Of a stretch of 64,000 nucleotides of DNA, positions 41,609 through 50,026 are shown one piece after another (within the stretch, counting starts at the first letter, position 1; each line of letters starts with the position of its first letter). Under the pieces are notes generated by a model, which was not told where the DNA came from, ran no database searches, and worked only from the letters and a program-made list of their open reading frames with translations. The stretch is from CADEDV01 sp964412375 (GTDB taxonomy: Bacteria > Bacteroidota > Bacteroidia > Chitinophagales > Chitinophagaceae). The DNA is taken from the NCBI GenBank assembly GCA_964412375.1, contig CAYPOD010000005.1:1-64000 (forward strand), given 5' to 3'. The position numbers and the translations under genes were made by a program.

Positions 41609-43444
41609 TTATGCAATTTGCTGAAGCCGGGTCAGTTTGCGGTAAACACCTTCTTCGATTTCAATCAGTTCATTGTGATGGCCTCTCTCAATGATCTCCC
41701 CGTTTTGCAGCACAATGATCTCATCGGCTTCTTTGATAGTGCTGAGCCGGTGGGCAATCACCAATGTGGTGCGTCCTTTCATCAGGTTGGCTAACGCCTC
41801 CTGCACCACACGTTCCGATTCTGTGTCTAATGCAGAAGTGGCTTCATCCAAGATAAGGATCGAAGGATTTTTCAAAACGGCTCTCGCAATGCACAGCCGC
41901 TGCCGCTGCCCGCCGGAGAGTCGGATGCCCCTGTCGCCAACAACAGTCTGATACCCCTGCTCTGTTTGCATTATGAAATCATGGGCATTCGCAATTTTTG
42001 CTGCACGGATCACTTCCTCTTCACTGGCATCTGGCCGGCCCAGTGCGATATTGTTGAAGACGGTATCATTGAAGAGAAAAATCTCTTGTGTCACAAAACT
42101 CATCACACTACGTAATGATTCCATTTTATAATCCCGCACATCTGTACCGTCTATCAGCACAGCTCCTGCTTTCACGTCATAAAAACGGGGAATGAGATCA
42201 GCAATTGTTGATTTGCCCACACCCGATGAACCGATCAGGGCAGTTGTTTTTCCTTTGGGAATGGAGAAGCTTATATTTTTTAATACGGTGGTATCATTAT
42301 AACTAAAATCCACGTTTTCAAATTCGATACTTTCATTGAATGAATGCAGTTCCCTGGCATTCTCTTTATCCTTTACTTCTACCGGCATATCAATGATCTC
42401 CAGGATGCGTTCTCCGGCAGCCCGGCCCCGCTGAATATTGGCGCCGGCCACCACCATGGCTTTGGCCGGCCGCAGCACCTGGGAGAAAATCGCAATGAAA
42501 GCAATAAAAGCACTGGCCTGCAAACCGGCTGCGCTTTGCCCGTTTTGTAAAATAAGAGAACCGCCATATAATAATATACCTGCCACCACCATCACACCGG
42601 CGGCTTCGGAGAAAGCCGGGGCCATTTCCCTTCTTTTAAATCCCTGCAGGCTGGCTTTGCGGTAAAAATCATTCTCCCGGCTGAATTTTCTAAGGGTAAA
42701 ACCTGTTGCATTAAAAGCCCGGATGATCCGCATGCCGGTCAGGGTTTCATCCATGATGGTAAGCAGGCGGCCAATAGAAGCCTGTGCATCGCTGGCGTCC
42801 CTTTTTAATCTCTTTTGAACTGTTGCAATGCCTAATGCCGAAATGGGGATGATGATGAGGGTGAACAATGTTAGTTGGGGTGAAATGGCAAACAATGCCA
42901 GGAAATAGCCAATGATCATTGAAGGCTCTTTGAACAGCACTTCCAGTGAATTGGCAGCAACCCCTTCTATTTCGAACACATCGGAATTCATTCTTGAAAT
43001 GAGATCACCCTTGTGTTGTTTGGTAAAAAAACCCATATGGAGGTGATTGACTTTTTCAAAAAGTGCTTCCCTTATTCTTTTCACCAGCAGTGTTCTGGCT
43101 TTGATCAGTGTTCGCTGGGCCAGGTAGCGGAACATATTTGTTAGTAAAACAGCCACAATGATTGTGGCGGTGATAAAGTATAACGCATATTGCGGGTTGA
43201 TGGCTTTGAGGCGATAGACCTGGTAGTAAAAAGAATCTTTCAGAAAACCGGCAGAAAGTGAAAAGACCGGGGCAGCTACTGTTTCTTTCCCGGGGCTTTG
43301 CTCAAACAACACATTCAGCAAAGGAATGATCAATGCAAACTGGAATACACTGAATGTAACAGCCAGCATGGTGAAAAAGAAAAAAGGAATTACAAACCTG
43401 CGATAAGGTTTTGCGTAAGCCAGAAGACGCCGATAGACTTTCAT
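41609..43444 (-). CDS. ABC exporter, MsbA-like fused permease/ATPase
   Basis: Lipid or glycolipid flippase/exporter, 611 residues. Six membrane helices in the N-terminal 325 residues (for example VIPFFFFTMLAVTFSVFQFAL, LYFITATIIVAVLLTNMF, LTLFTLIIIPISALGIA, GVMVVAGILLYGGSLIL). The ATPase half has Walker A GSSGVGKST at 405-413, signature LSGGQRQRLCIARAV, Walker B ILILDEATSALDTESE and the switch His in VIAHRLST. MsbA would flip lipid A; a glycan precursor is also possible given the glycosyltransferase gene 22 bases upstream on the same strand. Confidence 0.9.
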   Translation of the reverse strand: MKVYRRLLAYAKPYRRFVIPFFFFTMLAVTFSVFQFALIIPLLNVLFEQSPGKETVAAPVFSLSAGFLKDSFYYQVYRLKAINPQYALYFITATIIVAVLLTNMFRYLAQRTLIKARTLLVKRIREALFEKVNHLHMGFFTKQHKGDLISRMNSDVFEIEGVAANSLEVLFKEPSMIIGYFLALFAISPQLTLFTLIIIPISALGIATVQKRLKRDASDAQASIGRLLTIMDETLTGMRIIRAFNATGFTLRKFSRENDFYRKASLQGFKRREMAPAFSEAAGVMVVAGILLYGGSLILQNGQSAAGLQASAFIAFIAIFSQVLRPAKAMVVAGANIQRGRAAGERILEIIDMPVEVKDKENARELHSFNESIEFENVDFSYNDTTVLKNISFSIPKGKTTALIGSSGVGKSTIADLIPRFYDVKAGAVLIDGTDVRDYKMESLRSVMSFVTQEIFLFNDTVFNNIALGRPDASEEEVIRAAKIANAHDFIMQTEQGYQTVVGDRGIRLSGGQRQRLCIARAVLKNPSILILDEATSALDTESERVVQEALANLMKGRTTLVIAHRLSTIKEADEIIVLQNGEIIERGHHNELIEIEEGVYRKLTRLQQIA

Positions 43445-43465
43445 AAAAACTGTGCAATAATAAGT

Positions 43466-44524
43466 TTAATACAAAGACCGGTAAAGTTCTAAATATTTTT
43501 GAGCAGACAAATGCCAATTAAAATTCCGTGCCCTTTCTTTTATCTGCTGCTGCAATCCCCGTTGTTTGTATTCTTTCATGCCGCTGTTAAATACTTCTCT
43601 TACATGTTCGGGATTAAAATCCCGGAAGTAAAAGGAAACATCTCCGCCTATTTCAGGCAACACTGTGCGGTCTGACAGGAAAAGAGGTTTTCCACAACTC
43701 ATCGCCTCTGCCACAGGCAGTCCAAAGCCTTCCGAAACGGATGGAAAAGCAAATGCGCTGCAGTTGTTGAAATACCAGGATTTTTCCTTTTCCGTAACGG
43801 ATCCAAGCAGCCTCACATTGCTTTCAACTCCCAGTTCCTGTGATTTTTTATTAATAAAGGAAAGATAATCGCCATCGTCGGGTTTACCGGCAATGAGCAA
43901 TTCCATGGTGTTATGCTGCAAAAGAGGCAGCAAAACATGGAAATTCTTTTTGCGGTTAATGACACCTATGGAGAAAAGAAATGGTCGTTTGGGTTTGTAA
44001 GATCGGGCATTCAGTTTTGGCTTTGCCAGCATATTCGTACCATTATATATTACATGCAGTGGCGTATTCTTTAAGTTGCAGTGCTGTATTACATCTTTTT
44101 TGCTGAATTCCGAAACACAGACGATTACATCGGCCCGGTCAATCAGCGACTGCAGGTGGCGGAGATATTTTTCTTTTTTAACTTCTGTCTTTTTCTCATC
44201 ATACAAAAAATTCAGATCATGTATAGATAGAACCACTTTGATCTTTTTATTTCGCATGGGCATATAATGAGTGTTTTGGTAAGTTGCATGCCAGATGTCG
44301 TACGAACCCAGTGACGGCATGATGATTTTGTGAAAGGAGTTTTGACTGATATGATTATATCCGCTGTAAGACCAGTTCTGCTCACCGGGTGGTGTGTAAA
44401 AGAACAATTGTTCTTGCAACAGGTTAATATTTTTTTCAAGGTAGCGACCCAGGTTGAGGCAGTAGTGATAAAGACCCGTATCCGGGTATTTCATTCTTTC
44501 GCAATCAAAGATTATTCTGTGCAT
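43466..44524 (-). CDS. glycosyltransferase family 4-type enzyme
   Basis: Retaining GT-B glycosyltransferase, 352 residues, cytoplasmic, probably adding a sugar to a surface-glycan intermediate. The acceptor half has HDLNFLYDEKKT and VCVSEFSKKDVIQHC. The donor half has SIGVINRKKNFHVLL and the E-x7-E-type motif SEGFGLPVAEAMSCGKPLF. It is clearly a paralog of the divergent gene at 44873 (both with GVINRKKN/GYVNRKKN-type blocks and LPEIGG-VxFYF). The ATG directly follows the stop codon of a short Cys-rich frame (44525-44716). It precedes the MsbA-like exporter. Confidence 0.88.
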   Translation of the reverse strand: MHRIIFDCERMKYPDTGLYHYCLNLGRYLEKNINLLQEQLFFYTPPGEQNWSYSGYNHISQNSFHKIIMPSLGSYDIWHATYQNTHYMPMRNKKIKVVLSIHDLNFLYDEKKTEVKKEKYLRHLQSLIDRADVIVCVSEFSKKDVIQHCNLKNTPLHVIYNGTNMLAKPKLNARSYKPKRPFLFSIGVINRKKNFHVLLPLLQHNTMELLIAGKPDDGDYLSFINKKSQELGVESNVRLLGSVTEKEKSWYFNNCSAFAFPSVSEGFGLPVAEAMSCGKPLFLSDRTVLPEIGGDVSFYFRDFNPEHVREVFNSGMKEYKQRGLQQQIKERARNFNWHLSAQKYLELYRSLY

Positions 44525-44716
44525 TTAAGCAATTTTTGTTTTGCCGGTAATAACAACCCTTGCCAAAATCATTTTGATAGTGGCTATAACCATTTCTCCT
44601 GTTTGAGTGGTGGCAAAACCTCCGTTAGGAATACAAACTCGTCCGGTTTTACAAGATGAGCAATGACAAGCATCAGGCCAGTGCCTGAATTTTGTCAATG
44701 CCTGGCTGTGTGACAA
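44525..44716 (-). CDS. possible small Cys-rich peptide abutting the glycosyltransferase gene
   Basis: A 63-residue frame starting at a TTG and ending TAA immediately followed by the ATG of the glycosyltransferase. The peptide has a Cys cluster ACHCSSCKTGRVCIP, then a Thr/Gly-rich middle and a hydrophobic end (MVIATIKMILARVVITG). No family recognised. The zero-base junction would suit translational coupling, but a TTG start and lack of homology keep this doubtful. The rest of the 348-base divergent spacer (44717-44872) has a nine-T run at 44811-44819 and no clear promoter. Confidence 0.3.
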   Translation of the reverse strand: MSHSQALTKFRHWPDACHCSSCKTGRVCIPNGGFATTQTGEMVIATIKMILARVVITGKTKIA

Positions 44717-44872
44717 CCGGTTTTATAAAAACATTGCACCAGGTAGAAAAAAAACTTACCGTTCGAATTGAGTTATTATAGGAAGTTTAACGACGAACAA
44801 TTTTTTTTTATTGCAAAGCCGCTAATTTCGTTTTCATAAAATTTTGTGACGGCAGGTTTGGCCGGGTAATGA

Positions 44873-45952
44873 ATGAAAAAGATCATTTTAGACTGCGACC
44901 TCATGAGGCATCGCAATTCAGGACTTTACTATTATTGTCTTAACCTGGGGCACTACGTTCAGCAAATGTTACAGGATGATGTTTCTGCCAGCATTTCTTT
45001 TTACATCCCACCGGCAGAAAAAGGATCATTTGGAAACCACGGTCAATATATAGCAGAAGCAAAAGACTGGCGAAATTTTTTCAAGCCTTTTCTCCGTCAT
45101 TGTGATGTGTGGCATTCGCCGTTTCAGTCTGGCCGTATTGTCCCTGACAAAAAGAAATATCCCCACATTAAAGTGCTGCTTACAATCCATGACCTTAACC
45201 AATTGCACGAAGGCAAGCCTGTGGCGGAACAGCAAAAAAGCCTTGCCCATACCCAGTCGCTGATCAACAGGGCCGATGCCATTGTGTGCATATCAGAGTT
45301 TTGCAAACAGGATGTATTGCTACATTGTGACATCAGCAATAAACCACTTTATGTAATTCAAAACGGAATCCATAGGGTGGAAGAGCCCTTGCTGCTTTCA
45401 TCGTCCATAAAACCAACAAGACCTTTTTTATTTGGTATGGGCTATGTGAACAGGAAAAAAAATTATCATGTACTGCTGCCCTTGCTTAAAGATGAGTCGC
45501 TGGAGATGGTAATTGCCGGCAAACTGGATGAGCCAGATTATGTGTCTATGATAAAACAACAGGCAACCGATATGGGAGTGGTTAACAGGCTGCATTTACC
45601 TGGGCCAGTTACAGACGGAGAAAAGAGCTGGTATCTTCAAAACTGCCTGGCATTTGTCCATCCCTCCCTGGCTGAGGGTTTCGGTGCCCCGGTGGTGGAA
45701 GCCATGAAGTTTGGTAAACCATTGTTTATTTCATCATTGACTTCTTTACCTGAGATTGGCGGTGAAGTTGCATTTTATTTTCACAATTTCGAGCCATGTT
45801 ATATGCAGGAGGTTTTTACGACAGGGATGCAGCGTTATCATAAAGAAAATATGTCTGCCGCTATAAAAAACAGAGCTTTGCAGTTTGACTGGAGGCAAAA
45901 AGCAAAGGAGTATCTCGCCGTATATAAAAAAATGACCGGTATAAATAAGTAA
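44873..45952 (+). CDS. glycosyltransferase family 4-type enzyme, paralog of the divergent gene
   Basis: A 359-residue GT-B enzyme with the same layout as its neighbour: HDLNQLHEGKPV, ISEFCKQDVLLHC, MGYVNRKKNYHVLLPLL and AEGFGAPVVEAMKFGKPLF. The shared blocks and head-to-head placement indicate an inverted duplication followed by divergence. It is followed within six bases by a methyltransferase gene on the same strand. Donor and acceptor sugars cannot be told. Confidence 0.88.
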   Translation: MKKIILDCDLMRHRNSGLYYYCLNLGHYVQQMLQDDVSASISFYIPPAEKGSFGNHGQYIAEAKDWRNFFKPFLRHCDVWHSPFQSGRIVPDKKKYPHIKVLLTIHDLNQLHEGKPVAEQQKSLAHTQSLINRADAIVCISEFCKQDVLLHCDISNKPLYVIQNGIHRVEEPLLLSSSIKPTRPFLFGMGYVNRKKNYHVLLPLLKDESLEMVIAGKLDEPDYVSMIKQQATDMGVVNRLHLPGPVTDGEKSWYLQNCLAFVHPSLAEGFGAPVVEAMKFGKPLFISSLTSLPEIGGEVAFYFHNFEPCYMQEVFTTGMQRYHKENMSAAIKNRALQFDWRQKAKEYLAVYKKMTGINK

Positions 45953-45957
45953 TCAAA

Positions 45958-46788
45958 ATGTCGCAACGAGAATGGCAAACAACCCTGATCCAGGATGCCG
46001 GAAGGCGACGGACCGAATTGTGTAAGGCCCAGGATTTTCACAGCAACTGGTATAAACGTTGGTGCAGTGAGTTAAATGAGTCTCCCCGGTTTCACCGAAA
46101 GCAGTGGGAGTATGTTTACAATATGCAGGCTTTGTGGGAAAGAGAATGCATACTGCCAGGTAAGAAGGGACTGGTGTTTGCGGTAGGAACTGAACCGGCG
46201 CCATCCATTTTTGCAAAATATGGTTGTGATATTCTTGCTACTGATATTTTACCAGAAAAAGGTATAGAAAAAGGGTGGACTGCAGAAAACCAGCTTTGCT
46301 TTGGATTAAAGTCACTGAATACCCGGAATTTGTGTGATGATGTGGTGTTGAATGAAAGAGTTCAGTACAGGCCAATAGACATGAATGATATACCGGATGA
46401 CCTGGAGGGGTTTGATTTTAACTGGTCGAGCTGCGCATTTGAACACCTTGGGTCTATTGAAAAGGGGCTTCTTTTCCTGAGAAACCAGTTAAAAACTCTC
46501 AAACCGGGTGGTTGGTCAGTTCACACTACGGAATTTAATATTTCTTCAAACGACGAGACCCAGGATCATAATGATACCGTTATTTTCCGGCAGCGGGATA
46601 TAGAGTATATTATAAATGAACTTAGGAAGGAAGGACATTTTGTAGAGGAAACAGACTTTTCCGTTGGCGGATTACCTGAGGACTACCAGGTTGATATAAT
46701 CCCTCACCTGCAGGATATTCATCTAAAACTCCAGGTGGGTCGTTTTGTGGTCACTTCTCTCGGCATTATTATTCAAAGAAAAGGGTAG
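45958..46788 (+). CDS. SAM-dependent methyltransferase-like protein
   Basis: A 276-residue class I methyltransferase-like protein. The nucleotide-binding strand reads LVFAVGTEPAPSIFAKYGCDI and is followed by LATDILPEKG, FDFNWSSCAFEHLGSIEKGLLFL and LKPGGWSVHTTEFN, the usual Rossmann order. The substrate is not clear; surface-glycan or nonribosomal tailoring enzymes have similar folds. Starting six bases after the glycosyltransferase, it is likely translated from the same message. A longer N-terminal region (WYKRWCSELNES) precedes the SAM fold. Confidence 0.75.
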   Translation: MSQREWQTTLIQDAGRRRTELCKAQDFHSNWYKRWCSELNESPRFHRKQWEYVYNMQALWERECILPGKKGLVFAVGTEPAPSIFAKYGCDILATDILPEKGIEKGWTAENQLCFGLKSLNTRNLCDDVVLNERVQYRPIDMNDIPDDLEGFDFNWSSCAFEHLGSIEKGLLFLRNQLKTLKPGGWSVHTTEFNISSNDETQDHNDTVIFRQRDIEYIINELRKEGHFVEETDFSVGGLPEDYQVDIIPHLQDIHLKLQVGRFVVTSLGIIIQRKG

Positions 46789-46844
46789 ACAAAAATCGAT
46801 TTTCATCCTGGCCACATAACAGTTTGGCCCCTGTTTTCAACGGC

Positions 46845-46853
46845 TTATCCACA
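46845..46853. other. perfect DnaA-box 9-mer before atpD
   Basis: TTATCCACA equals the strong E. coli DnaA box R1. It is a single copy, 24 bases before the -33 element of atpD, so it is not enough for an origin. Confidence 0.3.
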
Positions 46854-46876
46854 GCTAAAAATCTTTGATTTTCAAA

Positions 46877-46907
46877 TTGGCGGATTACCCCTGCCCCCTT
46901 ACCTTTG
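46877..46907 (+). promoter_or_regulatory. atpD promoter, -33 and -7 elements
   Basis: TTG (46877-46879) is followed by 20 bases and then TACCTTTG (46900-46907), a full Bacteroidota -7 match, 30 bases before the ATG. It is the best promoter in the window. Confidence 0.75.
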
Positions 46908-46936
46908 CGGCCTGAAACAAACCCCTCTCTTTAAAT

Positions 46937-48436
46937 ATGGCAAACACAGGTAAAGTTAAACAGGTCATCGGTGCCGTTGTGGACGTGCAGTTTGATGGCA
47001 AACTCCCCGAGATTTATAACGCATTGGAATTGAAAAGAGAAAATGGCGACACCCTTGTGCTTGAAGTGCAACAGCACCTTGGTGAAGACAGTGTCCGTAC
47101 TATCGCCATGGATGGTACGGAAGGACTTGTTCGGGGTACTGTCGTAGTGGATACCGGAAAAGCAATTGCTATGCCTGTTGGAGAGGGGATCAAAGGTCGT
47201 TTGTTCAATGTAACCGGTGATCCGATTGACGGATTGCCTGCTATAAGCAAAAGCAATGGTCGTCCTATTCACGGGTTGCCCCCGATGTTTGAAAACCTGA
47301 GCACTGCAACAGAAGTTCTGTTCACAGGTATTAAAGTAATTGACCTGATCGAACCCTATGCAAAAGGCGGTAAGATCGGGTTGTTTGGTGGCGCTGGTGT
47401 GGGCAAAACTGTATTGATCCAGGAACTGATCAACAATATTGCAAAAGCCTATTCCGGTTTGTCCGTATTTGCAGGTGTAGGTGAAAGAACCCGTGAAGGT
47501 AATGACCTGATGCGGGAAATGATCGAAGCAGGTATCATGAAATATGGCGAGGCATTCAAACACAGCATGGAAGAAGGTGGATGGGACCTGAGCAAAGTGG
47601 ATTTGAAAGAACTGGCCGATTCCAAAGCCACTTTCGTATTCGGTCAGATGAATGAACCTCCGGGTGCCCGTGCAAGGGTGGCCCTTTCTGGTCTCACCAT
47701 TGCTGAATACTATCGTGATGGCGACGGACAAGGCAAAGGCCGCGACATTCTTTTCTTCGTAGATAATATCTTCCGTTTCACACAGGCCGGTTCTGAAGTA
47801 TCAGCCTTATTGGGTCGTATGCCTTCAGCGGTGGGTTATCAACCTACCCTGGCCACCGAGATGGGTATCATGCAGGAAAGGATCACTTCTACCAAGAATG
47901 GTTCCATCACATCTGTGCAGGCGGTATACGTTCCGGCGGATGACCTGACCGATCCTGCACCGGCAACAACTTTTGCACACCTCGATGCTACAACCGTATT
48001 GTCAAGAAAGATTGCTGACCTTGGTATCTATCCTGCGGTTGACCCGCTGGATTCTACTTCAAGGATCTTAACTCCGCTGGTGGTGGGTGATGCACACTAT
48101 GAGTGTGCCAACAGGGTGAAATCCATGTTGCAGCGTTACAAAGAATTGCAGGACATCATCGCCATCCTGGGAATGGATGAATTGAGTGATGAAGATAAAC
48201 TAGTGGTGAGCCGTGCAAGAAGGGTGCAGCGGTTCCTGTCACAGCCTTTCCATGTGGCAGAGGCCTTTACCGGTTTGAAAGGTGTATTGGTGCCTATTGA
48301 AGAAACGATCCGTGGTTTTAATATGATCATGGATGGTGAAGTGGACGAATACCCGGAGGCAGCATTCAACCTCGTAGGTACGATTGATGATGCGATAGAA
48401 AAAGGGAAGAAATTACTGGCGCAGGCGCAGGGATAA
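46937..48436 (+). CDS. atpD: F-type ATP synthase subunit beta
   Basis: Catalytic F1 subunit that makes ATP from ADP and phosphate. The 499-residue product has Walker A GGAGVGKT at 151-158, GERTREGNDL, ALSGLTIAEYYRD, Walker B ILFFVDNIFRFTQAGSE, the ADP-contacting PSAVGYQPTLATEMG, and AVYVPADDLTDPAPATTFAHLD (read in two parts). It pairs with the epsilon gene but, unlike most phyla, is apart from the other ATP synthase subunits, as is common in Bacteroidota. A four-helix-bundle gene sits between it and atpC. Confidence 0.98.
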   Translation: MANTGKVKQVIGAVVDVQFDGKLPEIYNALELKRENGDTLVLEVQQHLGEDSVRTIAMDGTEGLVRGTVVVDTGKAIAMPVGEGIKGRLFNVTGDPIDGLPAISKSNGRPIHGLPPMFENLSTATEVLFTGIKVIDLIEPYAKGGKIGLFGGAGVGKTVLIQELINNIAKAYSGLSVFAGVGERTREGNDLMREMIEAGIMKYGEAFKHSMEEGGWDLSKVDLKELADSKATFVFGQMNEPPGARARVALSGLTIAEYYRDGDGQGKGRDILFFVDNIFRFTQAGSEVSALLGRMPSAVGYQPTLATEMGIMQERITSTKNGSITSVQAVYVPADDLTDPAPATTFAHLDATTVLSRKIADLGIYPAVDPLDSTSRILTPLVVGDAHYECANRVKSMLQRYKELQDIIAILGMDELSDEDKLVVSRARRVQRFLSQPFHVAEAFTGLKGVLVPIEETIRGFNMIMDGEVDEYPEAAFNLVGTIDDAIEKGKKLLAQAQG

Positions 48437-48438
48437 GA

Positions 48439-48466
48439 GTATTGAGCAGTTAGTTTTAGTACTGAG
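48439..48466. repeat. left arm of the inverted repeat around the four-helix-bundle gene
   Basis: Begins with GTATTGAG two bases after the atpD stop. The reverse complement of this 8-mer is in the right arm. Beyond it the pairing continues imperfectly (TTAG block). The arm also contains near-direct repeats AGTATTGAG and AGTACTGAG. Confidence 0.6.
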
Positions 48467-48485
48467 ATAAATACGAGTTCGAAAT

Positions 48486-48851
48486 ATGGGGATGCATAAC
48501 TACCGAGAACTCAGAATATGGAACAGGTCAATGGATTTTGTAGTGAAGATATATGAGGTAAGTGCTGGTTTCCCAAAAGAAGAAAGGTATGGCCTGACAT
48601 CCCAGTTGAGAAGATGTACCGTATCAGTTCCGAGTAATATCTCTGAAGGTGCCGGAAGAGGAACAAATAGGCAATTCAAAAGGTTTCTCGAAATTTCGAT
48701 GGGTTCAATCAACGAAGTTCAGACACAAATTGAACTGGCCTATAGAGTGAATTATATCGGGAAAGAAAACTATGATTATCTGATAGGCGAAGCATTACAG
48801 ATATATAAAATGATCCTTGCTTTTTATAATTCTTTAAAGGATGATGAATAG
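48486..48851 (+). CDS. four-helix-bundle protein (S23/23S rRNA-intervening-sequence family)
   Basis: A 121-residue all-helical protein of the family first found inside 23S rRNA intervening sequences in Leptospira and Coxiella; structures are four-helix bundles that assemble into pentamers, and no function is established. The pattern is complete: YRELRIWNRSMDFVVKIYEV, FPKEERYGLTSQLRRCTVSVPSNISEGAGRG and ISMGSINEVQTQIELAYRV. The sequence is read in shorter pieces here. It occupies most of the gap between atpD and atpC and is bordered by inverted-repeat arms. Base composition is similar to its neighbours. Confidence 0.92.
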   Translation: MGMHNYRELRIWNRSMDFVVKIYEVSAGFPKEERYGLTSQLRRCTVSVPSNISEGAGRGTNRQFKRFLEISMGSINEVQTQIELAYRVNYIGKENYDYLIGEALQIYKMILAFYNSLKDDE

Positions 48852-48857
48852 GAAGGT

Positions 48858-48879
48858 CTGAATACTAAGTACTCAATAC
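48858..48879. repeat. right arm of the inverted repeat around the four-helix-bundle gene
   Basis: Ends with CTCAATAC one base before the atpC ATG, complementary to GTATTGAG of the left arm. Its inner part CTGAATACTAAGTA also pairs partly with the left arm. Confidence 0.6.
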
Positions 48880-48880
48880 C

Positions 48881-49138
48881 ATGAATCTTGAAATATTAAC
48901 TCCCGAAAAAAAACTATTTAGCGGCGAAGTGTTTGGCGTGCAAATGCCGGGCATCAGTGGTTCGTTTGAAGTGCTGGATAAACATGCCCCGTTGGTAAGT
49001 GCATTAAAAGCAGGAAGGGTGAAAGTGCTCAAGGATAAGCAAAATCATGTTGCCTTTTTCGATATCCAGGGCGGTTTTGTGGAAGTATTAAATAATAAAG
49101 TAACAGTACTGGTGGAAGGCGCCGTGCCGGTGGAATAA
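48881..49138 (+). CDS. atpC: F-type ATP synthase subunit epsilon, short form
   Basis: F1 central-stalk subunit. The 85-residue product holds only the N-terminal beta-sandwich (LEILTPEKKLFSGEVFGVQM, then HAPLVSALKAGRVKV, FFDIQGGFVEVLNNKVTVLVEGA split). The C-terminal two-helix domain that inhibits ATP hydrolysis in most bacteria is absent, as is typical for this phylum. The ATG follows the right inverted-repeat arm by one base. A bidirectional terminator follows. Confidence 0.95.
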   Translation: MNLEILTPEKKLFSGEVFGVQMPGISGSFEVLDKHAPLVSALKAGRVKVLKDKQNHVAFFDIQGGFVEVLNNKVTVLVEGAVPVE

Positions 49139-49194
49139 GATACTGAACATTTCTGTCAGCTGACTGGCATTGTTCCGGGATATTAAAAAAAATT

Positions 49195-49223
49195 AAACCC
49201 TCTTTGACTGAAGAGGGTTTTTT
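49195..49223. terminator. bidirectional terminator between atpC and the DUF4197 gene
   Basis: AAACCCTCTT (49195-49204) pairs with AAGAGGGTTT (49211-49220) around a six-base loop, followed by T on the plus strand and by a mirrored A/T context on the minus strand. It serves both convergent genes. Confidence 0.88.
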
Positions 49224-49238
49224 ATTCCTGGAAAACTT

Positions 49239-49967
49239 CTATTGTTGCTGCTGCTTCCTTCTCGCCAGTTCCTGTTCCGCATAACCAAACACTTTTTTCA
49301 TCATATCCGTTTTGCGGAGTTCATACTTACTTCTTATCTGTTCTTCTTCATTGGCCACTATACCAAACATCCCGTCAATGGCACGGGCGGCAATAAAGTC
49401 GGTGAGACTTGGTTCCAATGGTTTATTGATAAAAGGAATTTTATTATACACATTCACAATACTGCTCCAGTCTTTGTTGGCACCTTCCAGTTTGATGCTG
49501 CTGTCAACAATAGGCCTGAAGGCTGTCATTAACTCAGGCGACATGGCTGATTTGAAATAATCCGTAGCAGCATGACTGTTATCAGTGACAAGAATGTTAA
49601 CGGCATCTTTAAATGTCATTTGCTTTATGGAATTAAGAAATATAGGCTTGGCAGCGCTGACGGCCGAAGAAGTGGCACGGGTAAATTTACCGGTCACATC
49701 ATCCACTAATTTGTTTAAGCCAAGGTCACGAAGTGTTTTTTCAATCTTCTCTGCTTCGCCGGGAAAAACAAATCGCACCAGCGGATTGCCGTTAGGATCG
49801 GCAAAGGCATCAAAACTGCGAAACAGGCCCTGGCTCAAAGCGTCTTTCAACCCGGTGATCATTTCAAATTCTGACGGCGCCAGCAATGAACCGATCTTTT
49901 TAAGTGTGTCGCAGGAAGAAAGAATGATAGTTGAGCTGAGCAAAACGCTAAACAGTAATCTTTTCAT
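49239..49967 (-). CDS. DUF4197 lipoprotein
   Basis: A 242-residue exported protein. The N-terminus MKRLLFSVLLSSTIILSSCDT has a lipobox ending LSSC, so it should be acylated at the Cys (about residue 19). The mature part matches DUF4197: EFEMITGLKDALSQGL, PGEAEKIEKTLRDLGLNK, QMTFKDAVNILVTDNSHAATDYFK (read in parts) and MSPELMTAFRPIVDSSIK. No function is known. Convergent with atpC. Confidence 0.88.
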   Translation of the reverse strand: MKRLLFSVLLSSTIILSSCDTLKKIGSLLAPSEFEMITGLKDALSQGLFRSFDAFADPNGNPLVRFVFPGEAEKIEKTLRDLGLNKLVDDVTGKFTRATSSAVSAAKPIFLNSIKQMTFKDAVNILVTDNSHAATDYFKSAMSPELMTAFRPIVDSSIKLEGANKDWSSIVNVYNKIPFINKPLEPSLTDFIAARAIDGMFGIVANEEEQIRSKYELRKTDMMKKVFGYAEQELARRKQQQQ

Positions 49968-50026
49968 GATGTGTGGTTTTGAGGCGAAGAGGTGAATAAA
50001 ATATAATAGGTTGCAACCGGATAAAA

